A stretch of DNA of 64,000 nt from Hippasteria phrygiana (Eukaryota; Echinodermata; Asteroidea; Valvatida; Goniasteridae). The DNA lies in assembly GCA_037893225.1 (NCBI GenBank), contig JAZGUH010000184.1:558001-622000 (forward strand), read 5' to 3'. The notes under the pieces were generated by a model. That model searched no databases. It was not told the origin of the DNA and saw nothing but the letters and a program-made list of their open reading frames with translations. Positions within the stretch are counted from its first letter, which is position 1, and each line of letters opens with the position of its first letter. Positions 31,001 through 43,998 of the stretch are shown in pieces. The translations under genes and the position numbers were made by a program.

Positions 31001-34000
31001 ATGACGTCGTTGAGTCGTCAGAAAACTACGTCGTCTAGTTGTCGGGAAAAAGACGTCGTTGAGTCGTCAGAAAAAGACGTATTTTGGTTTTGCATATGTG
31101 TATATATTTGATATTGGAGAGATTTTGTAATGTTATGATGTATACAAATAAAAATAATTATTGAAGACCATTATGGCCTAATTTTCTTGTGATGTGTTAT
31201 CTTACATATCAGTCTGATAAATGAAATAATATATTTAAGCTGTGATGTTTCAAATTATTCTTATTCATGTTTTATCTGTATCATCTCCAGAAAAAAAGAC
31301 ACAAAAATGTGACATTTTTAAATGATCTAAATCAATCTCATTAACTAGGAGTACTGCTACCACAAATTTACTTGTCCTTGTGTTGATATACTGACCTGCT
31401 ATGGCCCTCTTCAACTGAATCCCGAAGTGGAAATTATTTGTGACTATGTTCCCAAACCATATCATTAATATCTTACTAACGTTCGTAACTCGAAGTGTCC
31501 TATGTTACGTACGTTTGCGTGATCGACTAATACTGGAAACGAAATAATAATCAACATTAATATTTTTCATTAAAAAGAACATGTTTCAAGAGAACACTTT
31601 GTAACACTGAGTTTCCCATGTCTTAATTAATAACGAAATAAAATCAAAATCATTCACGAGTCCTTGTTCCGTGTCCACTTTGTTACGAACGTAAGACATG
31701 CAGCTCCTCCGAATTTGTGTAGATGGTTTCCGGCGCAACGTACACACAAAAACCGGCAACCAGTGTTCCTGTATTATAGACCGTGGTATAATCTGATTCC
31801 ACGTGCTAGGACGAGGATAGGGGTCGTGAACTATTCGTCGTCCGCTCATGGAATCCGTGTTGCGTACGTTAGCAACGCTCGAACCCAAATGAAATCCGTC
31901 TAAATCACATCGTGATTTTTGGCCATCGGGCTTCGATACTTGTTGATATAGAAAGTTAAGATACTATTTAATGTAATTGTCACAACAGTTTTCCTCGATT
32001 ATGTCGTCAAGTTTGTTTGAAGTCGATTTTGTTATTGTATCATGGCTGCGAATGCTGGATTGTACCGTGTCTTATTTTACGAACGTTAATTCTCAAAAGT
32101 AATTTTAGTGCAATTCAGTTTTTCACTGATCTTAAATGCCAGCAATGTAGCAATAAGCTATGTTTCACTCACTGTGTTAGACTGTGATGAGCTGTAAACA
32201 AACGTCGGCAATTTTAATGTCGACTTTGGTCGTAACGGAAAGACACCACGCGTGATTATGTCGCATGTTTGTCGGGTCTTTCCCGTTGCGAGCGTTGAAA
32301 TGTTCGTTTTGCATTGAATATAAAGAACGAAACTATTTCTTAACACTAATAACAGTGTCTGTTTTTTTAGTGTTTGCATTCCCAATAACTTTTAAAGTAG
32401 CCTGCCCAAGATTTGCATATTATTTTGTAATTGGAGTTCATACGTTTGTAACATTGAGACACAAGACCACAGCCTACTTTTTGGTGTCAGTCGTTGCATG
32501 GTCGTTGCAAACATAATCATGATAATTTCTATGGATTCTCTTCTTCATGTGAATAAAGACTCAATATTTTTGAAGTGACAATCCCCACCCCTGAGGCAAA
32601 ATTTTAGATACAATCCCCGACATACATGGTTGGGGCATCCCCACCTCATGGTTTTAACTTCTGATGATGGGGAAACAATGGAAAAATGAGTGACCAAAAT
32701 CCCCACCCTGGTGCTTGAAAAACATGACCAAACCCCACATACATTTTGTAAGACCTGGGGCCGGGGCAGCCTGGGGGGGGGGGGGGGGGGGGGAGGGGGA
32801 TTGATAGGCACATTAATGGAATGCAAGCACAAGGTTTTCCAGCAAGTGCAAGTTTTATTGCAGTAAAATTTTGAATAATAATACATAGAATTCAATTTTT
32901 TTTTTCAGCTGACCTCACAAATTTTCTTGCCTTTTTAAATTAATTTAATTAATAATTAATTTAATCAACTTGAATTGACTTAACTAAATTGGAGTTGAAT
33001 TGAATAAGTTTGAATAGTACAGTACAGAGTGATGACAAAAACAGAAATTGTTAGTACATGTACATGTATTGTGTTCTGGTTCGGTGTCCTTGTTACAAAT
33101 GTTAAATAAATGATGTTAACAACAGTTTTTCGTTGAAAATGGGATTTTAATAAATGTCGTTAAACATCGTGTTTATCATAAACAAACTTTCCCTTTAAAA
33201 TATAGAAGATTGTTCTTGTAAAACCACCTGGATAAAAAACTTTAATTAACTTTAATATGTGCTGCAAACGTATGTAACGGTGTCCTTTTTACTTGCTCAT
33301 GTAACTCAAACTTAAAAAAAAAAATCAGAATATTTTTCTTGTTTGTACTTGGTCTGATCATAGTGAGACATGTACCTACATGATACAAAGTCAAAGGGAA
33401 CTTGCTCTTTGTGTGATGCCAGACACCTAAAAGACACCATGTTACATACGTTACAAGTGCAACTACATACATTTGAAAGCTAGAAAAGTGGACTTCCTTG
33501 TGACGAACTATCTTTACCCCTTTAAAGTAGCTTGCTTGAGGGATGAACATTGAAATAAAAGATTCTGCATTGTTCCTGAAAACTATTAATTTTTTACCAT
33601 GTGTGTCACACTTTATTCACCTAGTATTGTATATATACACATATACAACCAAAGTAAGACCTTTATAAGACGTCAATATTTTACGTCTATAAGACATCTA
33701 AAAGATGTCTTGTGCCCACTGGGATTCTGTAAACATTTAAATACAGACAACCAGAGGGCCCGATAGATGGATACATTAACATGTCAAATGCAAAATTATA
33801 TTAAGCTCGCATCAGATTTGCAGTTCACTACAAACTAGAATCATATTTAACATTAAAAAAAAATAACAAAAGAATAATTCACTTTTCTTTCTCTAACAAC
33901 TTACTGCATTATGTTTAAACTCAACTACTTGACAACACACCCATATCAACAATATTGCAGAGTTACAATCAACCAATCACCTCACCAAATACCTAAATTT

Positions 34001-34030
34001 ACAAAATACCTAACAACTACAATATTTACT
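31001..34030. other. Gene-poor interval
   Basis: No supported coding sequence. Contains palindromic TTACGTACGT and TTACGAACGTAA motifs (near 31504, 31682, 32077), a long G-run near 32774-32792, a T-rich tract and scattered TACATGTA repeats. Confidence 0.45.
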
Positions 34031-34039
34031 TTCTTCCAG

Positions 34040-34255
34040 ATGTCCTCAATCAACATCAAAGTGCTGTCATGGCCATCCCAACGAGGCCAATCAAAAATCG
34101 CCCATGGTATCTCTGCCAAGAAGATTGTAGAAGTCATCCTCCTGGAAGACATGCCACGACTAGAAGCTAAATTGGTGCCAGGAGACTTCATAAAAATCTT
34201 ACAATATGACAGACGTGAGGAACCACGTACAGAAGAGCATACTCAGACTCCGTGA
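34040..34255 (+). CDS. OB-like exon, segment B first copy
   Basis: The ATG after TTCTTCCAG opens MSSINIKVLSWPSQRGQSK and continues VEVILLEDMPRLEAKLVPGD to FIKILQYDRREEPRTEE. A small insertion (ACGTGAGGAACCACGTAC) relative to the 43777 copy shifts the frame, so it ends at TGA 34253 without its native donor. Segment B similarity starts within this exon. Confidence 0.5.
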   Translation: MSSINIKVLSWPSQRGQSKIAHGISAKKIVEVILLEDMPRLEAKLVPGDFIKILQYDRREEPRTEEHTQTP

Positions 34256-34406
34256 GAAGTCTAATTTTTTATTTTTTTCATGAAAGTCGCCCAAACACAA
34301 GGCCTTTAAAAAAAGGCCACTATAGGTGAGGGCTACAAAAGATAGAGAAAGAAGCAAGAAAAGAAAGAAGTTATAGAGTAGACAGGTAACCGTTAATGTT
34401 GCGTTT

Positions 34407-34637
34407 GAACTAGGACAGATTGTAAGTAGCAGGGAAACAGGACACAGGAAAGGAATTCCAAAGTGAGGCAGTTCGTGGGAAGAAACTGGACGAATACCTC
34501 ACAGTATTAGATTTGGGGACAGTGACTGTAAACGAGTGTAGACGAACACCCTGAAGAAGAGGCTTCTTCGATACTGCAAGTTTACCCTCGCTTGGTGGAT
34601 GTGCCAGAAATGGTTTGATTACAAATTTAATTTTCAA
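34407..34637 (-). pseudogene. C-terminal tail of a LINE reverse transcriptase, segment B
   Basis: Minus-strand frame with SFFPRTASLWNSFPVSCF and the preceding VRLHSFTVTVPKSNTVRYSS. Same 5'-truncated insertion as 15187-15471, with a shorter end and without the ASCFP repeat. Non-functional. Confidence 0.75.
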
Positions 34638-34888
34638 TTACAATTTACACCCTTGGTGGTTTTTAATGTAATTCAAATATAATGTGGAAAGTATACTTGG
34701 TCCATTGTTTTTCAAGATGTACAATACTCAGAGTGACTCGAATTGAGGTGCCCTCACTTTTGGAAATCAAACATGAATAGGAAAAGAGCAGTTTAAAAGC
34801 TTGTGGATCTGGTGAGCTGTGTTTGTATTCCATGGATTAATTTGTGTATGTGTCATTTGTATTCATGTCATTTTTTTATTCTAAACAG

Positions 34889-35036
34889 ATTGAACAGGAC
34901 TTCCGAATTATCACCCTAGATGTTGTGGATAACCTGTTCTGCAAGTGGAGCACCATGTATGAGGGGATCCTGCTGTATGCCAGCAAACAAAATAACTGTC
35001 AACAGTACTTGGAAATTCAAACACCAGTAACTGGAG
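34889..35036 (+). CDS. SAMD3-like exon, segment B
   Basis: A 148-nt exon identical in protein to 15724-15871 (IEQDFRIITLDVVDNLFCKW and following). The acceptor is TTCTAAACAG and the donor GGAG|GTACATG, phase 1. It joins in phase to the next exon at 35520. The 3' end of the preceding exon (ILQVYPRLVDVP) is at about 34567-34610, cut on its 5' side by the LINE fragment. Confidence 0.55.
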
Positions 35037-35519
35037 GTACATGTGTGTAAGGTAGCCTTTTTTTGTACGGTGCAACATGTAATTGTATCTACCGGCAGAA
35101 TTGGCCAGCAAACCTTGCAATCTAGACCAGCATTGCATATCATCCTCCCCAAGCCTGATATTACCAGTAGTAGCTCAGCATTGCTAAAACAATTTGCAGC
35201 TCTGCATTCTCTGTATGTATTTTTCTAGGCTAAAATAAGAAGTCCCTTTGTGGTAATGGTATCCAATTGCTCTCACTATGTTTTGAACAATGCTCAAAGC
35301 TGATGTCCCTAGTAATTTTGGATTACAGTACATAATCTTTGTGCTTCGTTTAAAATCAAGTTCATTGGAAATATTGTTTTATCCACAACTGGCTCACATG
35401 GCACTGAACAATTTAACACTCATGCATCCCATGTAATAAAGGTCGAGTTGCATTTGGAATTGTTGTACAAGCACAAAATCAGAAATAGCACTAACATTAG
35501 TTTCCTAATTTTTTTGCAG

Positions 35520-35650
35520 AGGATGATCGCAAAAACCTTGCAGTGTTTGTGCTACCTTGTACATTGTATATTGGTGTGAAGAGAGTGAAGGGCAAGACCA
35601 CCAGAAGTAATGTAGATGACTCTATCAAGTCATTTATTGACTGTCAACCA
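35520..35650 (+). CDS. Next SAMD3-like exon, present only in segment B
   Basis: After TTTTTGCAG the phase-1 continuation reads EDDRKNLAVFVLPCTLYIGV, then KRVKGKTTRSNVDDSIKSFI, ending CQP|GTAAGA in phase 0. The in-phase junction with 34889-35036 makes this the best evidence that a spliced gene existed here. Segment A has lost it in a 1.4-kb deletion. Confidence 0.55.
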
Positions 35651-36698
35651 GTAAGAATCTAAACTTATTTTTCATTGATTTAGTAAGTATAGACAACACC
35701 AAATGGTTAAGTATCTGCACTAAAAAGCAAGTTGGCATGATCTAAAATTCCAACCGCACGTGTTATTCACAAACGTTTAGACAAACTGAATGTACAGTGC
35801 TCATTGAATAATAAAAATTGGGCAAAAGACCTCAGCTGTCATATCCCATTGCCCATGAAATACATGTATGTTGATTTGTCCATACTCTATCAAGAGCCTG
35901 CAGCCGCTGCTGTCGCTCTATCAGAGGACGATGATTTGGGAATCAGACATTCACTGGAGCTGTTCACTCAATCAAGCCAAGCGCTTGTTTCTACTCAGTA
36001 AGAGGTGACGGTACACATGCTGAGAAGAAGAAACATCTTGTACATTTTTCTTTCACAATTATTGGTGAAAGTACATGCAAACAGGGAAATTACTTTGGTT
36101 GCAGTTGTCAGGTGCCCAGAAAAAGAAATTCATTATTGCTCCCCTTGCTAATTGAGGAATTTGAAACACTAACATATGTGGTGAATAACAAGACCATACA
36201 AGTCACAAAGTATCTTGGTGGAGAAGTTTCCATCACCAAATCCTGGGAATAGGTGGTTTTGCGAGCACATTCATGTTTGTGGTGTAACTTGCATTAAAAA
36301 GTCCAACAGGCATGCAACATACATCTCTCATATGCAGATGCAACATACACCTTCCTATTGTAGAACAATAGCTATGACCCACTATATGGCGTACAGGTTC
36401 AAAGCGAAGTCAGCTTTTAAAGTTTCTGTAGAACTGATGATAACATCTCAATTGTGCTCAAGTTCATCTGGAGCTAGAGTTGCAGTGGAGATCATAACAG
36501 GTCACACAATGTGTTACGATGGGGTGAGTCACACATTGAGTGAGTCATACAGTGTGGGCATTTGGTGCACGAATCATGTTTAGCTGGTTGTTATGAACGA
36601 CGGTTAGTTATTTTCCAAGATTTTGAAGTAAAAAAAACTAAAGCCATTAATCTGTGTCTGGAAGAACTATACCAACTTTCTCACTTTGGTTATTTAAG
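35651..36698. other. B-only stretch with weak exon-like ORFs
   Basis: 35804-36001 (EPAAAAVALSEDDDLGIRHS) and 36215-36583 (SAFKVSVELMITSQLCSSSS) look partly coding but are not recognised and have no clear splice partners. Confidence 0.3.
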
Positions 36699-36779
36699 CC
36701 AAAGAAGACAAAGAAAACTCCCCATCTGAATGAGGACCTCGTGGAACGACTCATGAAAAAGAAGGAAGCAGAAAAGAAG
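36699..36779 (+). CDS. Lysine-rich helical exon, segment B
   Basis: 81 nt between TATTTAAG and GAAG|GTAAAG, PKKTKKTPHLNEDLVERLMK then KKEAEKK. It differs from the segment A copy by one residue (H for R). Role unknown. Confidence 0.35.
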
Positions 36780-37799
36780 GTAAAGAATAGACAGATTTTC
36801 TCTCCTGGATGTGTTGAAGGGCAGAAGTTCATTACCACATACATACACACAATGCGCAGAAAAACATCTGGGCAAAATACCCAATTTTATGTCTCTCTTC
36901 CAGTGTGAGATTCTAGTGTGACCTACTAGAAAGTGTTTACCAGCTGCAAGAAGAAAGAAGGTACATATACACCCGTTATGAAGGCCCACATGAACAAGCT
37001 TCTACTAGAGGAGACCTTCCAACAATGAAGACAAATCATAAACACCCCAGACAACATGGACACATCCCAACTTGTGGAGCCATTGTGGACTGAAGTGGAG
37101 AGTTTGGCCTCTGCCATTTTATCCAGTACCATTATTTTTTTTCACAGTTAAAGAGGACAATTTAATTACCCCCACCCCCCTTCTAATTTTAGAAGTGTGA
37201 TAAATATTTTTCTAAATGTGTCCATATTAGTTTAAGATGCAAATGTTAATGGTTCTGTTTTAATTAACATCAATGACACCAAAAACAAAAAACAAATAGT
37301 ACACAAAATGTATGCGTAGGGGAACCATTCAGGCATGCAACTTTTCCTCGGATCAACTGATTTCCTCGTTTTTCACTTCATGTACTTGAAAATTGAAAAA
37401 CACTGTACAAAGTCTTGTAAAGATGGGAATATCCTCGTTTTTTTGTTAATTCCAAGTTGCATGCCTGAACCATTAGAGTCGGACATTATTGATTATTTGA
37501 CTTTCTTTTTTTATTATTAAAGTTTGCATCTTTTATGAAGAGGATAGCGTTTTCCAGCAAGTAATTAATAACACATTTTGTATTACAGGTTTTTGTGTAA
37601 AAACTGTCACTTTTCCTTCAAGAGGAGTTCTGCTCTTGACAAACACAGAAATGTTTCATTGCATTTTTGGTGGTACCTTATTTACTTTGAAAATGAAATT
37701 TTTGGACATTTGATTTGTGTTTTTCCACCTATGGAATCATTTTATTAGACTTTGTGTTGTGTATTGAGATATTGTTGTGTTATTTTTCATCCAACAGTT

Positions 37800-39060
37800 C
37801 TTGGAAGAAATCATCCAGATACCTATACCTGTAAATTTTGTCGTGCTAATCTTTGTGGCCACCCGGCCATTAAGAAACACTTAAACAGCTATAAATGCGG
37901 GAATATCTTGTGATATTATTCAAGGATAAACTGAAATCCGATACACAAAGTACTCAGATGAGAGATGAGGTCGCCGAAGTGATCCCAAATGCATATCTTC
38001 TTGATTCTGCGGGCTTCATGGTCATACTCAACAACCATGTTTTGGCAAATAAGGAGCACGTTTCGCCAATAGACAAAGCTCTAGCCACGCTGGTTAATGA
38101 AATGCCCTTAAGAGGCACACATAATTATCTACATATACTCAAGATACTGGGCCTCAAAGAAATGAGGACCCACGATTCCAGCTAACACCTCTAACAGAAT
38201 GAGAAAGAAGATCTTAAATCCAGTCCACCAGGAATTGTATAAAAATTACTGTCGAAGGTTGGTGTAACACTTGCTTGACGACCAACCTATCAACCCTGGT
38301 GGACTTGATCTGAAGTCCGCCTTCGAACGCTTCAAAGCCATCTTCGGCAAGAAGGCTCAATCTGATGAAAACACATATGCTCCAAACCCCTAGTGTGTGA
38401 AGCTCGCGACATGGTTGCATTTCTTGGCCCAATCACTTCTTTTGAAGTTGAGGTGGCTATGAAAAACATGAAGATGGGAGCGGCTGGCCCTGATAGAATA
38501 CGATACAAAAGATCTTCAGAAAGCAAGCTTCCAACAGCTAGCTTCTCTGTTCAATATACATGTATGGTTTATAGAAGGTAGGGTACCTGATGAACTAAAG
38601 GTGAACAATACAATTCTGCTCCCAAAGGGCCCGGTCATATCTAATGACCCAAATAAATGGCACCCTATCACCATTGGACCCTACCTTCTTAGACTATATA
38701 CCAGAATTCTAAGCATCAGACTTAACGCCACTGATCTCAACCCTAAACAAAAGGCCTTTAAACCTGTTGATGGTTGCCTGGAACCATATATCGTTGCTTG
38801 ACTATATAATGACTACAGGAACCATAACAAATCTTATTATGTTATGTTCCAAGACCTGTCATCAAAAGCATTCGACTCAATTCACCATGCTTCAATCGAG
38901 AGAGCACTGAAACGCCACAATGTGCCTAGCCATTTTAGGCACGTTTTGAAAGTGCATCTACTCGAATCCTTGGCGAGGAAGGGATATCCGAACCTATCCC
39001 GATCAGGTGCGGTGTGAAGCAGGGCTGTCTACTTCGTCATCTTCGATTTATTTAATCTTG
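37800..39060 (+). pseudogene. R2-type non-LTR retrotransposon fragment, segment B (longer copy)
   Basis: Upstream, a C2HC-like knuckle reads YTCKFCRANLCGHPAIKKH then LNSYKC (about 37818-37895). Then come LGPITSFEVEVAMKNMKM, GRVPDELKVNNTILLPKGP, DPNKWHPITIGPYLLRLYTR, NPKQKAFKPVDGCLE, FQDLSSKAFDSIHHASIERA (palm motif A, D-x-x-x-K-A-F-D), CGVKQGCLL and FNLALDELL. This is the order of an R2/NeSL-style reverse transcriptase. The sequence stops before the Y/FADD active-site block, and stops and frame changes occur throughout, so it cannot work. The KSPSKRKSVPKE block after it ends at a donor (39191) and seems to belong to the next transposon. Confidence 0.72.
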
Positions 39061-39660
39061 CACTTGATGAACTGTTGGACCCCCTTCTGAACAAAGACGA
39101 TGCATCAAAGCAACTCAGTCAGCTGAGAAAAGCGCACAACCAACCCAGTCCATGTAAGAGCCCCTCCAAACGAAAAAGCGTACCCAAAGAGGTAGGTATT
39201 TTTGTAGTTGCAGCATTCAAGTTTTGATACATGTTAGTAATATTTAGTTACATGTCTGCACGTCATTAGTAAAAAAAAATTATGAAATGCTATTTAGTAC
39301 CTTCTTACTGTCAAAATATATTATAACTTGGCAGTGAGAAGGTACATGTACTTGCATACTTTTGGGAAAGAATTGAAAAAGAAGGGGAAAGGATTTGATT
39401 TTTTTTAAATAGAATCATTCCCAATCTATGGCAAACCAAGCCACCACATTGACAAGAACAACAAAGTAAAATAGAGCTCCATTATAAAGAACATGGGGTC
39501 TACAAAAAAATTGTTCTTTATAGTTGTTCCTTATGTACATGTATTAAGGATCTTTTTAATACGTTGTTTGGACACATGGCATGCCACAAAAAGGTTTTTG
39601 ACACAAAAAGTTAATCATTATTTTTAGCATGTCAAACTTGAGACTTTTCATTATTGCTTT

Positions 39661-42607
39661 CAGAATACAGCAAAGGTTATTTCGAAATCTGCTTCTAAAG
39701 CCAAGAAGCAGAAAACGGAAGCCTCCAAGGCTAAATCTGCACAAATAGCTGCCCACGAGATGATGGTGGATAGACTGTTGAAGGAGCAGTTCCAAGCAGA
39801 TGAGCCCCTTAACAAGTGCCACACCAGTTCCAGAGCCAACAACTAATGATAGTGCTACAGCCGCACCAGTTTCCGGTGTATATGGTTTCCACATGAGATC
39901 TCTGTTAGACATAGATGGCGATGTGGAAATGCAAAATGTGTGGAATTCATCTAATTATGAACATCTAGCAAACCACTCCATTTAAGAGGCCTTGGAGGAG
40001 CAGATCCGCCTCAATGACGACCTCAGAAGCCAGCTGAAAGAAGAGGAGGAAAGCATCTCCAACAAGAACCGCTGAAAAAGTGCAGATGTGCTCAAGTTGA
40101 AAGTGGTCAAGCATCCATTACTGGCTGGACCGATAGTCCATCTTCCCAATAAAATAGAGTTCACCTTTTTCTTCTCATTCGCATTATAGTCCTTGAATTA
40201 TACTAAAGTAATTGCGGCTGGGATTAAAAGGGGAATAGAGGGCGTTTTTCAGAGGCCAACTTTAATAAGAAAACCCTGTTCTTTTTTCAGGAAAATGCGG
40301 AAAACTCGAGCTGAAATACAGAAAGACTACAGAGAGAGGAAGAAAGGAAATTATGTCACATTTTTGGACAAAGAACGATGGCGGCAAGCTCAATATCGTA
40401 TGTCTGCTTCTGAGCTGAGCAAGATAGAAAGTTGAAAAGAGACGACAATAGAACAAAATCCACTGCCAAAAGTACAGAGAAAAGAAGAGAGAGAGAAACA
40501 ACCCAGACGTAACATCACCCACCAAAGACAATGTGGTCTGTGGACTTCAGTCGGCAGACGTTTCTAGCTCAGCAGACACTTAGCCAAGTACATCACGCTT
40601 AACTAGAACTTCAACACCGCTGCTTCTGCGATTTAATTTTCCAAAAAGGAACTCATCGAGCAAAAAGCGATCAAAAGCCCTGAGAAAAGCCAACCAGAAA
40701 GTGGCAAAATTGACTCACGAGAATAGCAGGCTGCAGAAACGCATGAAAAAAAGTCCAGAAACGATATGAGAGACTCGCTCGAAAGACAAGACAGGTCCCG
40801 TCCGCTACTGTTCCGGAAATGACACCCAAAAGCAAGACTGCTGCTGAGATAACAGAAGCTGTTCTGATGATCGCCTTGTTTTGCCGATGTCAATTCGAAA
40901 GAAGTTAGAATCTGCAAATGTTCTCGCTTCTCAAATTCAGCACACTCATAAGTCATAAAGAAGCCAATGTTCAGGACAAACGCAGGCAGTTCAGAAGAAC
41001 GATTGCTGGAAGGGTTGTGATGAAGAAGTATAAATTCATCAGTCTACTTCACAGAAATACTGGCATAAGACGATGCTCTCTATCCAAGAACAGCGGGACA
41101 CGGCGCGTGAGGCAGCGATAAGGAAATTGCTAATCGACAAAGTCGTCTCCTTCTTTGAGAGGGACGATGTCAGCCGCTGTATGCCTGGCAAGCGAGATGC
41201 CACAAAGGACGGAAACCAGAAGACACAGACATGCATCTTGAATGACTACCTTAGTAATCTGCATGCGAAATTGTGTGTTGACAAGCCAGATATTCAGCTC
41301 TCCTTCTCCCAGTTCTGCAAGATGAGACCAGTGTACGTTAAACTCACGTCACTGCTTTCCAGAAATACATGCTTATGCACAACCCACCAAAATATGGCAT
41401 TAAAGCTCAGCTGTTTGCGATTCCTGGGAATCGACATTTCTGCAAACCCTAAAACAGTCAGTAAAACTGTTACCGAAGACCAAATGGCAGAACTGCTTTC
41501 GAAGGTTGATGACAGTGAAGTAGCGTATGAAGCCTGGCAGAAGGTTGAGGTCAACGAGATGAAAAAACATGGATTGTAAAGGTAAAGGTGCAGAAAAGTC
41601 GAGATGAGTTCATTCAGATAATGAAATGCGACTACAGATCGTTTCTAGCTCACGTCGAGAGAGTTCGTCAGCAGCACAAGGCCCTGGCAGATTTGAATAA
41701 ACAGCTACCCCCAAATCACACCATAGTTCAGATGGACTTTTCGAAAAATGTTGCCTGCCAGAATGCCGAGGAGATCCGGAGTGCTTATTGGAACAGCACA
41801 AGCGTAACCTTGCACCCGGTAGTGGTTTACTACAATGATGCCGATGGTCAGATGCAGCACAAGAGCTTTGTATTTGTGTCTGACCTTCGGGACCATAATG
41901 CAAAGGCTGCTTTTTTTTTCACTATTGTCAACAAATTAGTCCCTCTCATCAAGGCTCGGGTCCCTAACTTGGAAAGCATCCATTACTGGCTGGACCGATA
42001 GTCCATCTTCCCAATATCGTAATCGCTTCATCTTCTGAACAACTTGTCGACACAGCGATCTCTTTGGCGTAAAGGCTTGTTGGAACTATTTTGAAAGTGG
42101 TCATGGCAAAAGTGCGTGCAGATGCAGTAAAGCAGGGAAAGGTTAGACTTGTTATTGTGTCCAATGTTTGGAAGAATCGGAGAGGTGTCAAGGATGGGTA
42201 AGAAAACTGTTAAACTGAAAACGACTGAACCTGTGCAAGTCACTGCTGATGCCGAAAGGCCTACGACACCAGATAAACCAAGTCAGCAGGAAGGCCCATC
42301 AGTGGAGGACCGCGGGATCGTGCCAGCCATCGGCGACCATGTTGCTGCAATTGGCAAGGTGTTGGAAGTTGATGAAGAAGATCACGATACAAAGATCACT
42401 TTCATGGTCACAGTCAAATCTAAACAGGGTTGCAGATACAAATGGCCCCACCCTCCAGATGAAATATGGATCTCATTTGAGGTTGTTCTCACCAAGGTAG
42501 CAGCCCCTACGCCAGCCGGAAATTCAGAGAGATTCTTTGAGATAAAGACAGAAACACTTGATGTCATAGAGGGTTTGGTGGCAGCAAGAAGTGAAGACAT
42601 TATGTAA
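39661..42607 (+). pseudogene. DDE transposase of an unnamed animal family, segment B (fuller copy)
   Basis: Same protein as in segment A, with longer open stretches: 41073-41579 (KVVSFFERDDVSRCMPGKRD, QLSFSQFCKMRPVYVKLTSL), 41588-42001 (RVRQQHKALADLNKQLPPNH, QMDFSKNVACQNAEEIRSAY, HKSFVFVSDLRDHNAKAAFF) and 42149-42607 (AIGDHVAAIGKVLEVDEEDH, YKWPHPPDEIWISFEVVLTK). The second catalytic block is interrupted at 41987-42005 by a 4-bp CTGG repeat. After the shift it reads TDSPSSQYRNRFIF and NYFESGHGK. The likely triad is D (QMDFS), D (TDSPSSQ) and E (FESGHGK). A Lys-rich upstream exon at 39661 follows an intron from 39191. Pseudogene. Confidence 0.72.
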
Positions 42608-43776
42608 ATCAATAATGCATGTCCAACGGCCTAGGTCTACAAACAAGTCTTATATGTATTTGCAGAGTATGGGACGTGTAGTCTTCAATAACTTTCACCA
42701 GATACGTTACATTAATAATTACAGTTGTAGCTGACTTTTAGCGTAAATTTCGTACTAAATAGCATTTTATTCCATCACAGCCGAAAACTATAATAAAGAA
42801 CTCTGTGAATCCCATCGTTTTATTGGCTTGTTTGCATTTGCTGATATTATACCTTGTTTGAAAACATTTAATTTACATTAGACGTTGTAAATTAATGTTC
42901 ACGGTACGTTTCGTATTAGTTGAAGATTGATGGTGTTCATTGTCATACAATTTGTTGGTAGTAGCGTTTACAACATTGTGAAATATGTACATAGACTGTT
43001 TAAGTTGATTTGCCATCGGATACGTTACCAAACAGAGTTTGATATTTTGGATCTCCCCGTCTCAATCTCAATTGAAATACCTGTATAATTACCTGCTCAT
43101 CAAAATGATCTTGAGTAATTGCTTAGTTTTAGGGTACAGTAACGCAAAATTGCAGCATTCCGAGTGATAAATGCAGCGGCAGAAAACATGTTAATATTAT
43201 TCTAGACATATTTTTCTTTGTTTTTTCACGATCATTATGAAATGCTGTTTTTGTTGTCAAACAGAATCAATGAAACCTCTTAATTCAGTCTGTCTGTCAC
43301 AATGTGTACCAATGAAATTCATATCTACTTAAATATCCCCAGAATCTTATTTAAAGACATGAATTTCTTGAAGTGGACTTGCGGTAACGTATCTGTTAGA
43401 TCGTTACACGGCATTTTAGAAGACTTAACTTCAATTAGTTATTTTCCAAAATATTCTTTAGTTAAAAATCACCTCTGTATTATTCCATGTATTCATAAAA
43501 TGCACATTATAACAGAGCTGCTGTGTGAAACAATGCAAACTAGACTTTCATTGATTTGTTTTCTTAATTGTCGAGATTTGACTTTGTTCGTATACAGGGT
43601 GTACACATTTTTAGTTTTTGATGATACCTTTGTTGTATAAAGAGTGTGGCATTTTCAATAACATCATTATATATGATTGATTACAGCAGCTATACAGCTT
43701 TGTGTAAGTGCTGCTAACTCCTTTTTTGTGAACATTTACCAAATACCTAACAACTACAATATTTACTTTCTTCCAG
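42608..43776. other. 3' flank of the segment B transposon and intron-like spacer
   Basis: AT-rich and matching 24040-25607 without the 361-bp insertion. Ends in the acceptor CTTTCTTCCAG of the OB-like exon. Confidence 0.5.
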
Positions 43777-43998
43777 ATGTCCTCAATCAACAACAAAGTG
43801 CTGTCGTGGCCATCCCAACGAGGCCAATCAAAAATCGCCCATGGTATCTCTGCCAAGAAGATTGTGGAAGTCATCCTCCTGGAAGACGTGCCACGACTAG
43901 AAGCTAAATTGGTGCCAGGAGACTTCATAAAAATCTTACAATATGACAGAAGTGAGGAACCACAGAAGAGCATACTCAGACTCCGTGAGAAGTCTAAT
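43777..43998 (+). CDS. OB-like exon, segment B second copy, open to its donor
   Basis: 74 codons from ATG to AAT|GTAAG without a stop: MSSINNKVLSWPSQRGQSK, then VEVILLEDVPRLEAKLVPGD, then EEPQKSILRLREKSN. This is the only one of four copies with both splice sites and frame intact. The pattern VEVILLED...GDFIKI suggests a beta-rich, OB-like nucleic-acid-binding fold. The next exon is cut off 57 bp in, where segment B ends at 44432. Confidence 0.5.
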
